A stretch of DNA of 27,068 nt from MGBC163016 sp964462135 (GTDB taxonomy: Bacteria > Actinomycetota > Coriobacteriia > Coriobacteriales > Eggerthellaceae): positions 1-27,068 of the forward strand of contig CAYWWK010000025.1 in NCBI GenBank assembly GCA_964462135.1, in the 5' to 3' direction. Of this stretch, positions 8,264 to 15,397 are shown in pieces (the first letter of the stretch is position 1; each line of letters begins with the position of its first letter). Both the position numbers and the translations under genes were made by a program. The notes beneath the pieces were generated by a model. It saw only the letters and a list, made by a program, of their open reading frames with translations, did not search any database and was not told where the DNA came from.

Positions 8264-8554
8264 ATGGGTGTCATGGATTCTTTGAAGCAGGTTGCCAATG
8301 AGGCGAAAGAAGCTGCCGAGCATGCAGGCGAAGCGGCGAAACCATTCTTGGACGACGCGAAGGAGACCCTTGGAGATGCTGCCAAGACCGCACAGAAGAA
8401 AGGCGGCGAGGCCTTCGAGGCTGCCAAGGAAAAAGGGGCCGACGTGATGGCTGCGGCAAAGGAGAAAGGTGCGCAGGCAGCGGAGACCGCCAAGAACATC
8501 GCAGAGGCTGCTACCAACAAAGACCTCGATGGTGATGGCAAGGTTGGGAAGTGA
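8264..8554 (+). CDS. LEA-like Ala/Lys/Glu-rich helical protein with DxDxDG tail
   Basis: A 96-residue, highly charged protein built almost wholly of Ala, Lys, Glu and Gly. Repeats such as AKEKGADVMAA, AKEKGAQAAETAK and EAAEHAGEAAK give an 11-residue-type amphipathic periodicity, as in LEA-like and apolipoprotein-like proteins. It ends with DLDGDGKVGK, which looks like half of a calcium-binding EF-hand loop (D.D.DG). There is no signal peptide or membrane segment. Start ATG 8264 has AAAGGAG six bases upstream; the frame continues back to 8051 but without support. A strong terminator follows at 8602, so it looks monocistronic. A stress or protein-stabilising role would be a guess. Confidence 0.75.
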   Translation: MGVMDSLKQVANEAKEAAEHAGEAAKPFLDDAKETLGDAAKTAQKKGGEAFEAAKEKGADVMAAAKEKGAQAAETAKNIAEAATNKDLDGDGKVGK

Positions 8555-8601
8555 TCAACTGCCGATCAGGCCATCGCGATCGTTGGCTCTCCCCCTCGGA
8601 A

Positions 8602-8634
8602 GGACAGGCGTCTCCAAGCGCCTGTCCGCCTTTT
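8602..8634 (+). terminator. Rho-independent terminator after the LEA-like gene
   Basis: A perfect nine-base stem, GGACAGGCG (8602-8610) with CGCCTGTCC (8619-8627), an eight-base loop, then GCCTTTT. It lies 47 bases past the stop at 8554. Confidence 0.8.
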
Positions 8635-8679
8635 CGGAGGCATCATCTTGCGGCAGTCGTGGAACCCCATCTCGTGGAT

Positions 8680-9207
8680 CTAGGACTCTGAAGGGGCAGC
8701 GTGGTAGTAGATGACAATGTCTTCCAAGACACCATCGCCATTGCGGAATCCCTGTGGAATGATGCCCACTTGGGTGAAGCCCAGCTTGTCGTAGAGTGCC
8801 CTCGCAGCCCTGTTGCTGGCAACCACTGCATTGAATTGCAGTCCCGTGAATCCATGGGGAGCCAACTGATCAAGACAGTCCTGTACCAAGGCCCTCCCCA
8901 CTCCTCTTCCCCGCACGTTGCTGGCCACCGCATAGCTCGCATTCGCGATGTGGGCGCATCGGCCCACGTTGTTGGGGTGCAGGATGTACAGTCCAAGGAT
9001 ATGATCTGACGACCTCGAATCGGCATTCGAAGAGCCATCCTCCGTTGCCACGGCGGCAAGAGTCTGGCTCTGAAAGAAGCGCAAGGCGTCTTCGTCGGTC
9101 GTCAATGGCTCAATCTGAGGAAACGTATTGGCGGCCGTTACCACTTCGTTCCAGATGCTGCGCATGGCTCCTATGTCTTCGGGCTCGAACGGTCGGACCT
9201 TCACCAC
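8680..9207 (-). CDS. GNAT family N-acetyltransferase
   Basis: A 175-residue GNAT acetyltransferase, which moves an acetyl group from acetyl-CoA to an amine. It opens VRPFEPEDIGAMRSIWNEVV, typical of RimI-like or phosphinothricin-type members. The CoA-binding motif appears as NVRGRGVGRALVQDCLDQL, and the C-terminal part has ASNRAARALYDKLGF, the usual helix and strand near the active site. I place the start at GTG 9207 (GTG 9204 is equally possible) because AAGGAGGGG lies just upstream. The frame runs back to 9318, but that stretch has no ribosome site and would add an odd extension. The substrate is not predictable. It is convergent with the LEA-like gene and divergent from the gene at 9330. 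Confidence 0.88.
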   Translation of the reverse strand: MVKVRPFEPEDIGAMRSIWNEVVTAANTFPQIEPLTTDEDALRFFQSQTLAAVATEDGSSNADSRSSDHILGLYILHPNNVGRCAHIANASYAVASNVRGRGVGRALVQDCLDQLAPHGFTGLQFNAVVASNRAARALYDKLGFTQVGIIPQGFRNGDGVLEDIVIYYHAAPSES

Positions 9208-9329
9208 GATTCCCCTCCTTGCACTGACATATTCCGATTGCTTTACGATAGCATGCCAAATGAACAGGATGGCTTGAGTGACCTTCGCCGTCCGCTTTAA
9301 TGGGCGAAACGAATCCAAGGAGGTGCGTC

Positions 9330-9695
9330 ATGAACTTTCTCATTCGCTGGCTAGTGACTGCCATTGCCGTGGCAGCGGCGGTGTGGCTCGTTCCTGGCAT
9401 CGATCTTGTCGGCGGCGATTCGGCTTGGATCGGCATCGCCATCTTCGCCCTCATCCTCTCCTTGGTGGACATCTCCGTGAAACCCGTCATGCAGGTCCTG
9501 TCGTTGCCCGTCACGGTGCTCACGCTGGGAATCTTCTATCTGGTTGTGAACACCATCATGCTGTATCTGGCAGCATGGCTTGCCAACGGGCTGTTTGGTG
9601 TCGGCTTCTGGATATCCGGCTTCGGCAGTGCATTCCTGGCTTCCATCGTGATCTCCATCGTGAGCGCCTTGGTGAACGCGCTCATCACGGAATAG
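9330..9695 (+). CDS. YvlD/phage holin 4-2 family membrane protein
   Basis: A 121-residue protein with four hydrophobic segments, belonging to PF04020 (Mycobacterial 4TM/phage_holin_4_2, YvlD). The family pattern is clear: W.VPGI (residues 20-24), ILSLVDISVKPVM.VLSLPVTVLTLGIFYLVVN in the middle, and a last helix ending NALITE. Despite the family name, most members are chromosomal and there are no phage genes nearby. Start ATG 9330 follows AAGGAGG with a six-base gap. Function is unknown; an envelope stress role is suggested for B. subtilis YvlD-type operons. Only 24 bases separate it from the convergent ECF gene. Confidence 0.88.
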   Translation: MNFLIRWLVTAIAVAAAVWLVPGIDLVGGDSAWIGIAIFALILSLVDISVKPVMQVLSLPVTVLTLGIFYLVVNTIMLYLAAWLANGLFGVGFWISGFGSAFLASIVISIVSALVNALITE

Positions 9696-9719
9696 GTGAG
9701 CGAAGGAGCGCTTCCTCTC

Positions 9720-10463
9720 TCAGGCTGCCACGACGCAGATGAACATCAACGTGAAGACGCACACGGCTGCTGCATCCCGTCTGCCCATGTGAAGGGGATG
9801 CAAGCGCGTCCGGCCTGTTCCGCCATGATAGCAGCGTGCCTCCATGGCCATCGAGAGCGTATCGGCATGGCGAAAGGCACTGGCGAACAAGGGGACCACA
9901 AAGGACGAAAGCGAAGCGGCCCCGCGGCGGAACGGATTCGCTGTGATCTTCGCTCCGCGGCTGATCTGTGCTCGGTAGACCGTCTTCGCCTCTTCAGCGA
10001 ATTGGGGGAGGAACCGAAAGGCGATTCCCATCATCATCGCCAACTCATGGGCCGGGAGCCCTATCCTTGAAAAGGGCATGAGCAGCCGCTCGAACGCTTC
10101 CGTGATGTCCAGCTCGGATGTGGTCAGCGTGAACAGGCTGACGCCCAGAAGCAGCAGGGTCAGTCGCACTGCCATGAACGCCGCCCGATGCAATCCCTCT
10201 TCGCTCACTGAGATGATGCCCCATTGGAACAGCACGGGGCCGCCCGTGACGAAGAAGAGGTTCAAAAGCGCCGTGATGACCACGATGAACAGGAAGGGAG
10301 CGATGGTGCGCAGTCCTTTCGTCAAAGGGATGCGACCTGCTCCATAGAAGCCTGCGGTGAAGAGTGCGCAGATGCCCAGACCAAGCCAGTCATGTGCCAC
10401 GAATACGATGGCCATGAAGGCCAAGGAGAGGAGCAGTTTGGTGCGCGGATCTAGAGAAGCCAC
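9720..10463 (-). CDS. ecfT: EcfT, if translated separately (alternative model)
   Basis: If the tRNA gene divides the operon, EcfT needs its own start. The only in-frame ATG, GTG or TTG codon between the tRNA 3' end and the EcfT core is GTG 10463, giving a 247-residue protein that begins directly at ASLDPRTK. No ribosome site precedes it, and typical EcfT proteins carry about 20 residues before LDPRTK. The body has about six membrane segments and the coupling-helix motifs SRG and ARC. The membrane core is certain as EcfT; whether this start is used is not. Confidence 0.4.
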   Translation of the reverse strand: MASLDPRTKLLLSLAFMAIVFVAHDWLGLGICALFTAGFYGAGRIPLTKGLRTIAPFLFIVVITALLNLFFVTGGPVLFQWGIISVSEEGLHRAAFMAVRLTLLLLGVSLFTLTTSELDITEAFERLLMPFSRIGLPAHELAMMMGIAFRFLPQFAEEAKTVYRAQISRGAKITANPFRRGAASLSSFVVPLFASAFRHADTLSMAMEARCYHGGTGRTRLHPLHMGRRDAAAVCVFTLMFICVVAA

Positions 10464-12230
10464 GAAGGATGTCGGAGATGTCGCTCGTGGAGACTTCGGC
10501 CGCCCCTTGAGAAATCGCCTCTTGCGGGAGGGAGGCGCAGAAGGGCCAACGCCGAGGGAATGAGAGGACCCGGGGGTGGGAGAACATGCGGAAGAAAGTG
10601 GAGCGGGCGACGGGAATCGAACCCGCGTTGTAAGCTTGGGAAGCTCAAGTTCTACCATTGAACCACGCCCGCACGGCGAAGAATTATACCTCAAATGATC
10701 CGCATCGTCCTGCAGCAGGAAGATGCGATCGGCCATGACCGCCAAGGCATCCAGATAGTGCGAAACCATCACGCACGTGACGCCATCCGCATTGAGATTC
10801 CTGATCAGCCGCTGCAGTTCCGTTCGGCTGCGGGAGTCAAGCCCTACAAAAGGTTCATCCATGACCAGCACCCGAGGTTGCATGGCCAGGATTCCCGCGA
10901 TGGCCACTCGGCGTTGCTGTCCTCCTGAGAGTGCGAAGGGGTTCTGGTCGCGAATGGCATCGAAGTCAAGCCCGACGCTCTCAAGGGCTTCGCGAACACG
11001 CCTATCCACTTCCGCTTCGGGAAGGTTCTGGTTGCGGGGGCCGAATGCCACATCTTTGAAGACCGTTTCAGCGAAGAGCTGGTTCTCAGGGTTCTGGAAA
11101 ACGAGACCCACTTCGCGGCGAGCCTTCTCCGCTCTGCCGGTCTGCGCCATGTCCTCCCCTTGGAAGAGTACGCGCCCCTGCGTTGGGTGCAGAAGGCCAT
11201 TCAGATGTTGCAGAAACGTGCTCTTGCCGCTTCCATTGCTTCCCACGACGCCTATGAATTCACCTTCATATATTGAAAGATCAACATGTTGGAACACCCA
11301 CGAGGGAGACTCTCCGCCGTAGGTGAAGCTTGCGTCTTCGAACATGATGAGCGGCTGTTCCCGCTCCGGGGAAGGCGAGCTTGGTGTGGAAGGGTCGCAG
11401 GAGGTTGGAGAAGCCGCCTCCTCTTCAGGCACGATGACGGTATGGGGCTTCCCTTCGTCAGGCCTTCCCAGCACCTGATCTGGAGTGCCGTCTTGGACGA
11501 TCTGGCCCGCCTCCAAGCGGATGACGCGATCAGCGTGTCGGGCTTCCTCATGCAGGTGGGTGATCATGATGATGGTCATGCCTTCTGCATGCAGCTGTTC
11601 GCAGACTTCCATCAGGTCTGTTCGAGCCTGCTGATCAAGCATGGACGACGCCTCATCCAGGACGAGGACAGCCGGTTTCATGGCCAGGATGCCTGCAATG
11701 GCCACTCGCTGCTTCTGACCCCCCGAAAGCGTTGCCGTCTCATGGAGATGGTGTGATTGCAAACCGACGTCCACAAGTGCGTCCTTCACGTGATCGGCAA
11801 GCTGGGGAAGGGGAACTCCCAGGTTCTCCGGCCCGAAGGCAACGTCGTTCTCCACCACCGAGGCGACGATCTGGTCACCCGGATTCTGGAACACAAGACC
11901 TGCATTGGACCGGATGTAGAACATGCTCTGATCATCCGCCGTGGAGCATCCAAAGGTGAGCACGCGTCCTTCATCAGGCGTCACCAGGCCATTGATGCAT
12001 TTCGCCAAGGTTGATTTCCCTGATCCGTTGTCTCCCAGGATGCAAAGGAACTGACCAGCAGGGATTCGCAGATTCAAGTCATGGAAGACGGAGGATTCGC
12101 CATCATAGGTGAAGGAGGAACCATCAAAGACGACGACGTCCTCAACCGCTTCGGTGCGCTTCTCCTTGAATTGGTCCGTATTCGTTCCCCGGTCTGCCTG
12201 CTGTTCTGATCGAATCGGCGCAGGTTCCAT
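9720..12230 (-). CDS. ECF transporter energising module: double ATPase in frame with EcfT, running through a tRNA-Gly gene
   Basis: A single 836-codon open frame. Residues 33-260 are a first ATPase with Walker A GDNGSGKST (66-74), LSGGQ (168-172) and LDEA (191-194). Residues 294-513 are a second, with GSNGSGKST (330-338), LSGGQ (434-438) and MDEP (457-460). Residues 590-836 are EcfT, the transmembrane coupling protein, beginning SLDPRTKLLL and containing SRGAK and MEARCYHGG. Residues 520-544 are encoded by a complete tRNA-Gly gene on the same strand. The second ATPase ends abruptly at DRIFLLQDDADHLR, without the usual GTP..V tail, so its natural end looks replaced. The module powers substrate uptake with the S-component RibU encoded directly upstream; stop TAG and ATG are adjacent (12231/12230). 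Either the whole frame is translated, or two proteins flank the tRNA gene. Confidence 0.75.
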   Translation of the reverse strand: MEPAPIRSEQQADRGTNTDQFKEKRTEAVEDVVVFDGSSFTYDGESSVFHDLNLRIPAGQFLCILGDNGSGKSTLAKCINGLVTPDEGRVLTFGCSTADDQSMFYIRSNAGLVFQNPGDQIVASVVENDVAFGPENLGVPLPQLADHVKDALVDVGLQSHHLHETATLSGGQKQRVAIAGILAMKPAVLVLDEASSMLDQQARTDLMEVCEQLHAEGMTIIMITHLHEEARHADRVIRLEAGQIVQDGTPDQVLGRPDEGKPHTVIVPEEEAASPTSCDPSTPSSPSPEREQPLIMFEDASFTYGGESPSWVFQHVDLSIYEGEFIGVVGSNGSGKSTFLQHLNGLLHPTQGRVLFQGEDMAQTGRAEKARREVGLVFQNPENQLFAETVFKDVAFGPRNQNLPEAEVDRRVREALESVGLDFDAIRDQNPFALSGGQQRRVAIAGILAMQPRVLVMDEPFVGLDSRSRTELQRLIRNLNADGVTCVMVSHYLDALAVMADRIFLLQDDADHLRYNSSPCGRGSMVELELPKLTTRVRFPSPAPLSSACSPTPGSSHSLGVGPSAPPSRKRRFLKGRPKSPRATSPTSFVASLDPRTKLLLSLAFMAIVFVAHDWLGLGICALFTAGFYGAGRIPLTKGLRTIAPFLFIVVITALLNLFFVTGGPVLFQWGIISVSEEGLHRAAFMAVRLTLLLLGVSLFTLTTSELDITEAFERLLMPFSRIGLPAHELAMMMGIAFRFLPQFAEEAKTVYRAQISRGAKITANPFRRGAASLSSFVVPLFASAFRHADTLSMAMEARCYHGGTGRTRLHPLHMGRRDAAAVCVFTLMFICVVAA
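10599..10672 (-). tRNA. tRNA-Gly (anticodon CCC), with encoded CCA
   Basis: On the minus strand a full cloverleaf is present: acceptor GCGGGCG with CGCCCGC, D arm GTTC-AATGGTA-GAAC, anticodon stem TGAGC/GCTTA with loop TTCCCAA (anticodon CCC), T arm GCGGG-TTCGATT-CCCGT, discriminator T and an encoded CCA at 10601-10599. All helices pair apart from G-T wobbles. It lies wholly inside, and on the same strand as, the ECF ATPase/EcfT reading frame. A TATAAT at 10688-10683 probably gives it its own promoter. Confidence 0.95.
10683..10688 (-). promoter_or_regulatory. -10 element of the tRNA-Gly gene
   Basis: The minus strand reads a perfect TATAAT ten bases before the mature tRNA 5' end. No convincing -35 hexamer is seen at 16-18 bases. 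The same six bases code Tyr-Asn in the ECF reading frame. Confidence 0.5.
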
Positions 12231-12887
12231 CTATCGACCTTTGACCTGGTCCTTCTTGGGGGTGATCAGGTTGGAGATGGCTTTGTAGACAACCAACGTG
12301 AGGACGGCATTGAGCACCGCCTTCAGCAGGTTGAACGGAACGAGGATGGGAAGGATCATGGTCACGACCGCCTCAAAGGGAGCGCCCAGCCACAGTGGCG
12401 TGATGACAAGGTTGCCCAGCACGGCCATGACAACCATGCAGACCACGCTCACGATCAAGCCCAGACCCGCTCCTGCGAAGGTGTGCTTGCGTTGGTAGAT
12501 CAGAGCGGCGGGCAGTACGAAGCCAACCACCACAAGGATGTTCATGAGAGCTCCTGCGAAGTCCGCCATCAAGATGCCGTGGAGGATGGCACCCACGATG
12601 CCCACGGCCAATCCGGCCGCTGGGCCATAGGCAAAGCCGCAGACCATGGCTGGCACGGCGGAGGCGTCATATTTGAGGAAGGCCGCCGCGGGGAAGATGG
12701 GGAATTCAACGAACGAGAGCAATACTCCGATGGCGCACATGAGTGCCATGGTGACCAGCTGCTTGGTGGACCAGGCGTTGGTGTTCCTGAGAGTGGCCTG
12801 AGCCGTTGGCTGTATCGGCGTTGCGGGTTGCTTGGGCGCGGTGGTGTGCGTCTGCGCACCTGAAGACGGTGGGACATTCCCATTCAT
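12231..12887 (-). CDS. ribU: Riboflavin ECF transporter S-component RibU
   Basis: A 218-residue membrane protein. Residues 1-45 are a Pro/Gln/Thr-rich cytosolic stretch. About six hydrophobic segments follow, starting TKQLVTMALMCAIGVLLSFVEFPIFP and including YDASAVPAMVCGFAYGPAAGLAVGIVGAILHG, which is typical of ECF S-components that bind vitamins. Assignment to riboflavin rests on the FMN riboswitch directly upstream (12902-13034) and the coupled ECF ATPase/EcfT frame that begins one base after its stop codon. Start ATG 12887 has AAAGGA six bases upstream; the frame also opens at 12944, but that start would lie within the riboswitch. It acts in the cytoplasmic membrane with EcfT and the ATPases. 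Confidence 0.92.
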   Translation of the reverse strand: MNGNVPPSSGAQTHTTAPKQPATPIQPTAQATLRNTNAWSTKQLVTMALMCAIGVLLSFVEFPIFPAAAFLKYDASAVPAMVCGFAYGPAAGLAVGIVGAILHGILMADFAGALMNILVVVGFVLPAALIYQRKHTFAGAGLGLIVSVVCMVVMAVLGNLVITPLWLGAPFEAVVTMILPILVPFNLLKAVLNAVLTLVVYKAISNLITPKKDQVKGR

Positions 12888-12901
12888 GATGGTTCCTTTC
12901 T

Positions 12902-13034
12902 GCCTCTTCCATCCGGACTGTGACCGTTGGTTCCGGATTCTCACCGGATCAACCTTGCACCCATCCTGAGCGCCAGGCTCGCGGACTTGCCTTGTGGCTT
13001 ACCGCCAGTGGGGAATTCCACCCCGCCCTGAAAC
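12902..13034 (-). promoter_or_regulatory. FMN riboswitch (RFN element)
   Basis: Read on the minus strand, the conserved blocks appear in order: TTTCAGGGCGGGGTGGAATT, CCCCACTGGCGGTAAGCC, AAGTCCGCGAGCC, GATCCGGTGAGAATCCGGAA, CCAACGGTCACAGTCCGGAT and GGAAGAGGC. This is the six-helix RFN consensus. It ends 15 bases before ribU, with the AAAGGA ribosome site between. Binding of FMN should reduce expression of the riboflavin uptake operon; I see no clear terminator hairpin, so control of translation is likely. Confidence 0.97.
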
Positions 13035-13048
13035 AGAGTCTTGACATG

Positions 13049-13077
13049 CATGCTAGCTTTCTTCCGCGCTTCGTGCA
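13049..13077 (-). promoter_or_regulatory. Candidate promoter of the ribU operon
   Basis: The minus strand has TTGCAC (13077-13072), a 17-base spacer and TAGCAT (13054-13049), ending 15 bases before the first conserved riboswitch block. Matches to the consensus are moderate; spacing and position fit well. Confidence 0.45.
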
Positions 13078-13119
13078 ACCATGCATTCTCAACGGAATGG
13101 ATAACGCGAGGAGTGGGTC

Positions 13120-14772
13120 ATGGTGAAGAAGGGCAAAGGGTCCATGGTTGGATGCCATGGCACTCCGGAAGCTTCCTTGGTGATCACGGCGGCCGATGCC
13201 TTCGATGGGCATGGCTTTCGAGGCCAGCCGATGGCAGTGGGCATCGCTCAGGAGCGTATCCTCTGGCTTGCTCCTCAGGAAGCTGTGGGCACGAGTGCCT
13301 GTCCTCTGGGAGCGAACGCCATCATCCATCGTTTCGACGATGGCATCCTCATGCCGGGCTTCCATGATGCCCATCTCCACTTCTTCCATTCCGCTTTGTA
13401 CGATTCGCCCTTGGCCGCCACGTTCCTTGGCAGGAGCGAGGCCGATTGCGTATCGCGTATGCAGGTGCTTGCCCAGCGCCGACCGCGAGGCAGCTGGTTG
13501 CTGGCCCAGGGCTGGCGCGAATACCGTTGGGATCCGCCGGTCATGCCGAGTCGCGACTCCTTGGACGCGGCGTTCCCAGAACAGCCGGTGGCGCTCTATT
13601 CGGGGGATGCCCACACGTTGTGGCTGAACAGCTGTGCCTTGCAGGAACTGGGCATCAGTCGGGATTCCCAGGCACCTGCAGGTGGCTCCTATGATCGGAA
13701 TGGCGAAGGGGAACTCACCGGCATCGTGCGTGAGACGGCTGCCATGGAGCTCATGCCGCGCATCGTGGACGCCTTCTCCCGTACGGAACTGCTTGAAGCC
13801 TATCGATCGTTCCAGCAGAAGCTGAACTCCTTCGGCATCACCAGCGTGTGTGACATGGCGCTCACCGCCACGGATGGCCTTGATTTCATCCGCGATGACC
13901 TCTTCTGCGAATTGGAGGAGGCAGGGCAGCTCAGTCTGCGAACCCACCTCTTCCCCACCTTGACCGAGCAGGCCCTGCGAGCCGACAGGCTTGGTTGCAT
14001 GCAGAGGCGGTTGCGCGGCCCTCTCGTCAGAGCCTGCGGCTACAAGCAGTTCTTCGATGGGGTATCAAGCCAGCATACGGCATGGTTGGCCGATCCTTAC
14101 ACCAATGCGCGCTTTCCGGACGATCGCGGACGCCCCACCATCAAACCTCAGGAAATGGAGCAGCTGATCTGCGGCGCAGCAGACCGTGGTCAGCTGCTGC
14201 GCATCCACACCATCGGGGACGAGGCCATCCATCGGGCATTGGACTCCTATGAGTGCAGTTCACACAAGGGGAGGCTGGGGCTTGAGCATCTCGAAAACTT
14301 CCAGCCCGCCGACATCGAACGGCTTGCCCGGTTGGACGTGGTTGCGTCAGTGCAGCCACGGCATATGACTCTCGATCCGGGAGGGCCGGAACGTGACTTG
14401 GGTCCTGAGCGCGTCCCCTTCATGTGGCCATTCCGGCAGCTTCTGGATGAAGGCGCCATCCTTGCATTCGGAACGGATGCTCCGGTGACCGACCCTGATC
14501 CGCGACGGGGCGTGTTCGAAGCCGTCACACGCACAGATGCCGTGACCCATCAGCCTGATGGCGGATGGTTGCCCGAAGAGCGCATCACGCTTGAGGAGGC
14601 CCTTTCCGCTTACACCCGTGGAAGCGCCTTCGCGTGTGGACGGGAAGATGAGTTGGGTCTGCTGGCACCGGGAATGCTGGCTGACATCCTGGTGATCGAA
14701 CGGGGCGAAGGGGCGAACCTGGGGGATCCTCAAGCTGTGTTCCTCGGAGGGCGGCGGTGTATGAACACATGA
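13120..14772 (+). CDS. YtcJ-like metal-dependent amidohydrolase
   Basis: A 550-residue member of the amidohydrolase_3 (YtcJ) family. The first metal site is the HxH in GFHDAHLHF (His85, His87). Further family blocks are SGDAHTLWLNS, KQFFDG (bridging-lysine position), HTIGDEAIHRALD, LEHLE and LAFGTDAPV, each carrying a usual metal or active-site residue, so the enzyme looks intact. It ends with the small beta-domain segment LGLLAPGMLADILVIERG. Such enzymes hydrolyse amide or related C-N bonds; the substrate is unknown. Start ATG 13120 has GAGGAG six bases upstream. It is divergent from the ribU operon. Its stop codon (14770-14772) lies inside the outer arm of a long hairpin. Confidence 0.9.
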   Translation: MVKKGKGSMVGCHGTPEASLVITAADAFDGHGFRGQPMAVGIAQERILWLAPQEAVGTSACPLGANAIIHRFDDGILMPGFHDAHLHFFHSALYDSPLAATFLGRSEADCVSRMQVLAQRRPRGSWLLAQGWREYRWDPPVMPSRDSLDAAFPEQPVALYSGDAHTLWLNSCALQELGISRDSQAPAGGSYDRNGEGELTGIVRETAAMELMPRIVDAFSRTELLEAYRSFQQKLNSFGITSVCDMALTATDGLDFIRDDLFCELEEAGQLSLRTHLFPTLTEQALRADRLGCMQRRLRGPLVRACGYKQFFDGVSSQHTAWLADPYTNARFPDDRGRPTIKPQEMEQLICGAADRGQLLRIHTIGDEAIHRALDSYECSSHKGRLGLEHLENFQPADIERLARLDVVASVQPRHMTLDPGGPERDLGPERVPFMWPFRQLLDEGAILAFGTDAPVTDPDPRRGVFEAVTRTDAVTHQPDGGWLPEERITLEEALSAYTRGSAFACGREDELGLLAPGMLADILVIERGEGANLGDPQAVFLGGRRCMNT

Positions 14773-14868
14773 AGGCATTCGGCCTTGGCTTCGGACTGGC
14801 GAAACCCATGATGATGCATATCATGGGTTTCTGGTCCTGCAGAATCGGCCTCAACCTTCATGTGTTCA
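14762..14868. other. Long two-part hairpin spanning the amidohydrolase stop codon
   Basis: Outer arms TGAACACATGAAGG (14762-14775) and CCTTCATGTGTTCA (14855-14868) are perfectly complementary over 14 bases. Inner arms GAAACCCATGAT (14801-14812) and ATCATGGGTTTC (14820-14831) pair perfectly over 12 with a seven-base loop. The 23-25 bases between arms pair only in part. No T-run follows closely (CACACCCTTTGC). It may act as a terminator or mRNA-end stabiliser, or be a miniature inverted-repeat element that landed at the gene end. Confidence 0.7.
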
Positions 14869-14898
14869 CACCCTTTGCTTGATCATCTATAAAACCAA

Positions 14899-14946
14899 CC
14901 GCGATGATGCCGGAACCCAGAGATCGGGTTCACGCCATCATCGCGG
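14899..14946. other. Intergenic hairpin
   Basis: CCGCGATGATG (14899-14909) pairs with CATCATCGCGG (14936-14946), with an inner pair GAACCC/GGGTTC. No U-tract follows. It lies between the amidohydrolase hairpin and repeat copy B, within the gene-free stretch 14773-15397, and may belong to that element. Confidence 0.6.
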
Positions 14947-14972
14947 GCGGCTTGTCGCCGCAAAGGTGTATC

Positions 14973-15235
14973 GGTGGTCTGCTGAGGTACAGCAGACCAC
15001 CTCTGCATTCACTGTCGCCCTTCGGGCGAGAACAATTGCTTCGCGTCTTTGTTGTCATGTGCCCCGGGTGAGGGATGCGTGCGCTTCCTGAAAAGAAGGT
15101 GGCGCCGTAAGAGTCTGTCTGTCCTGTACGGTTCTCCCGGCGCCTTATCAGCCTTATTGGAGGGCTTATATGGCATCCCTTTTGAAACCACCATGGATAT
15201 GACAGGTCGACCCGTAGCGAAGGCTTCAGCCTTCG
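14973..15235 (+). repeat. Intergenic repeat element, copy B
   Basis: Begins with a perfect 12-base hairpin GGTGGTCTGCTG-AGGTA-CAGCAGACCACC (14973-15001), continues with the TCGCCC-TTC-GGGCGA hairpin, GTGCCCCGGGTGAGG, GAAAAGAAGGTGGCGCCGTA, GGCGCCTTAT and ends at a CAGGTCGACCCGTAGCG block plus a REP-like palindrome. The block order matches copy A at 1-264. No gene is seen between 14773 and 15397. Confidence 0.75.
15213..15235 (+). repeat. REP-like palindrome, GTAGCG family
   Basis: CGTAGCG followed by palindromic CGAAGGCT-TC-AGCCTTCG (sharing the CG). One base differs from the inverted copy at 104-126. Confidence 0.75.
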
Positions 15236-15397
15236 TCTGCGAAGCGGAGATCGACCCAGAACGCGCAGCATGCGTTTCAGGTAGCCTTTTCGCTACAACT
15301 GAATGCCATGATGCCCATCACGGCTTCGAACGCGCAGAATGCGAACCATCCAAAGAGCCTACCTGCAAGCCCTCGATGTTCAAGGAGGTTGCGTCCC

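Noticed and set aside
9330..9695. Phage holin or prophage remnant
   Set aside because: The PF04020 name is misleading; no phage genes, integrase or att sites are nearby.
10390..10587. ATG 10587 as a separate start for EcfT
   Set aside because: It is in a different frame from EcfT and ends at a stop within the EcfT coding region.
10599..10672. tRNA-Gly as an integration (att) site
   Set aside because: No integrase, no duplicated tRNA 3' end and no island-like genes lie next to it.
14773..15397. Missed gene between the amidohydrolase and the LigB-AMMECR1 gene
   Set aside because: Open frames there are short, overlap hairpins and repeats, and have no ribosome sites.
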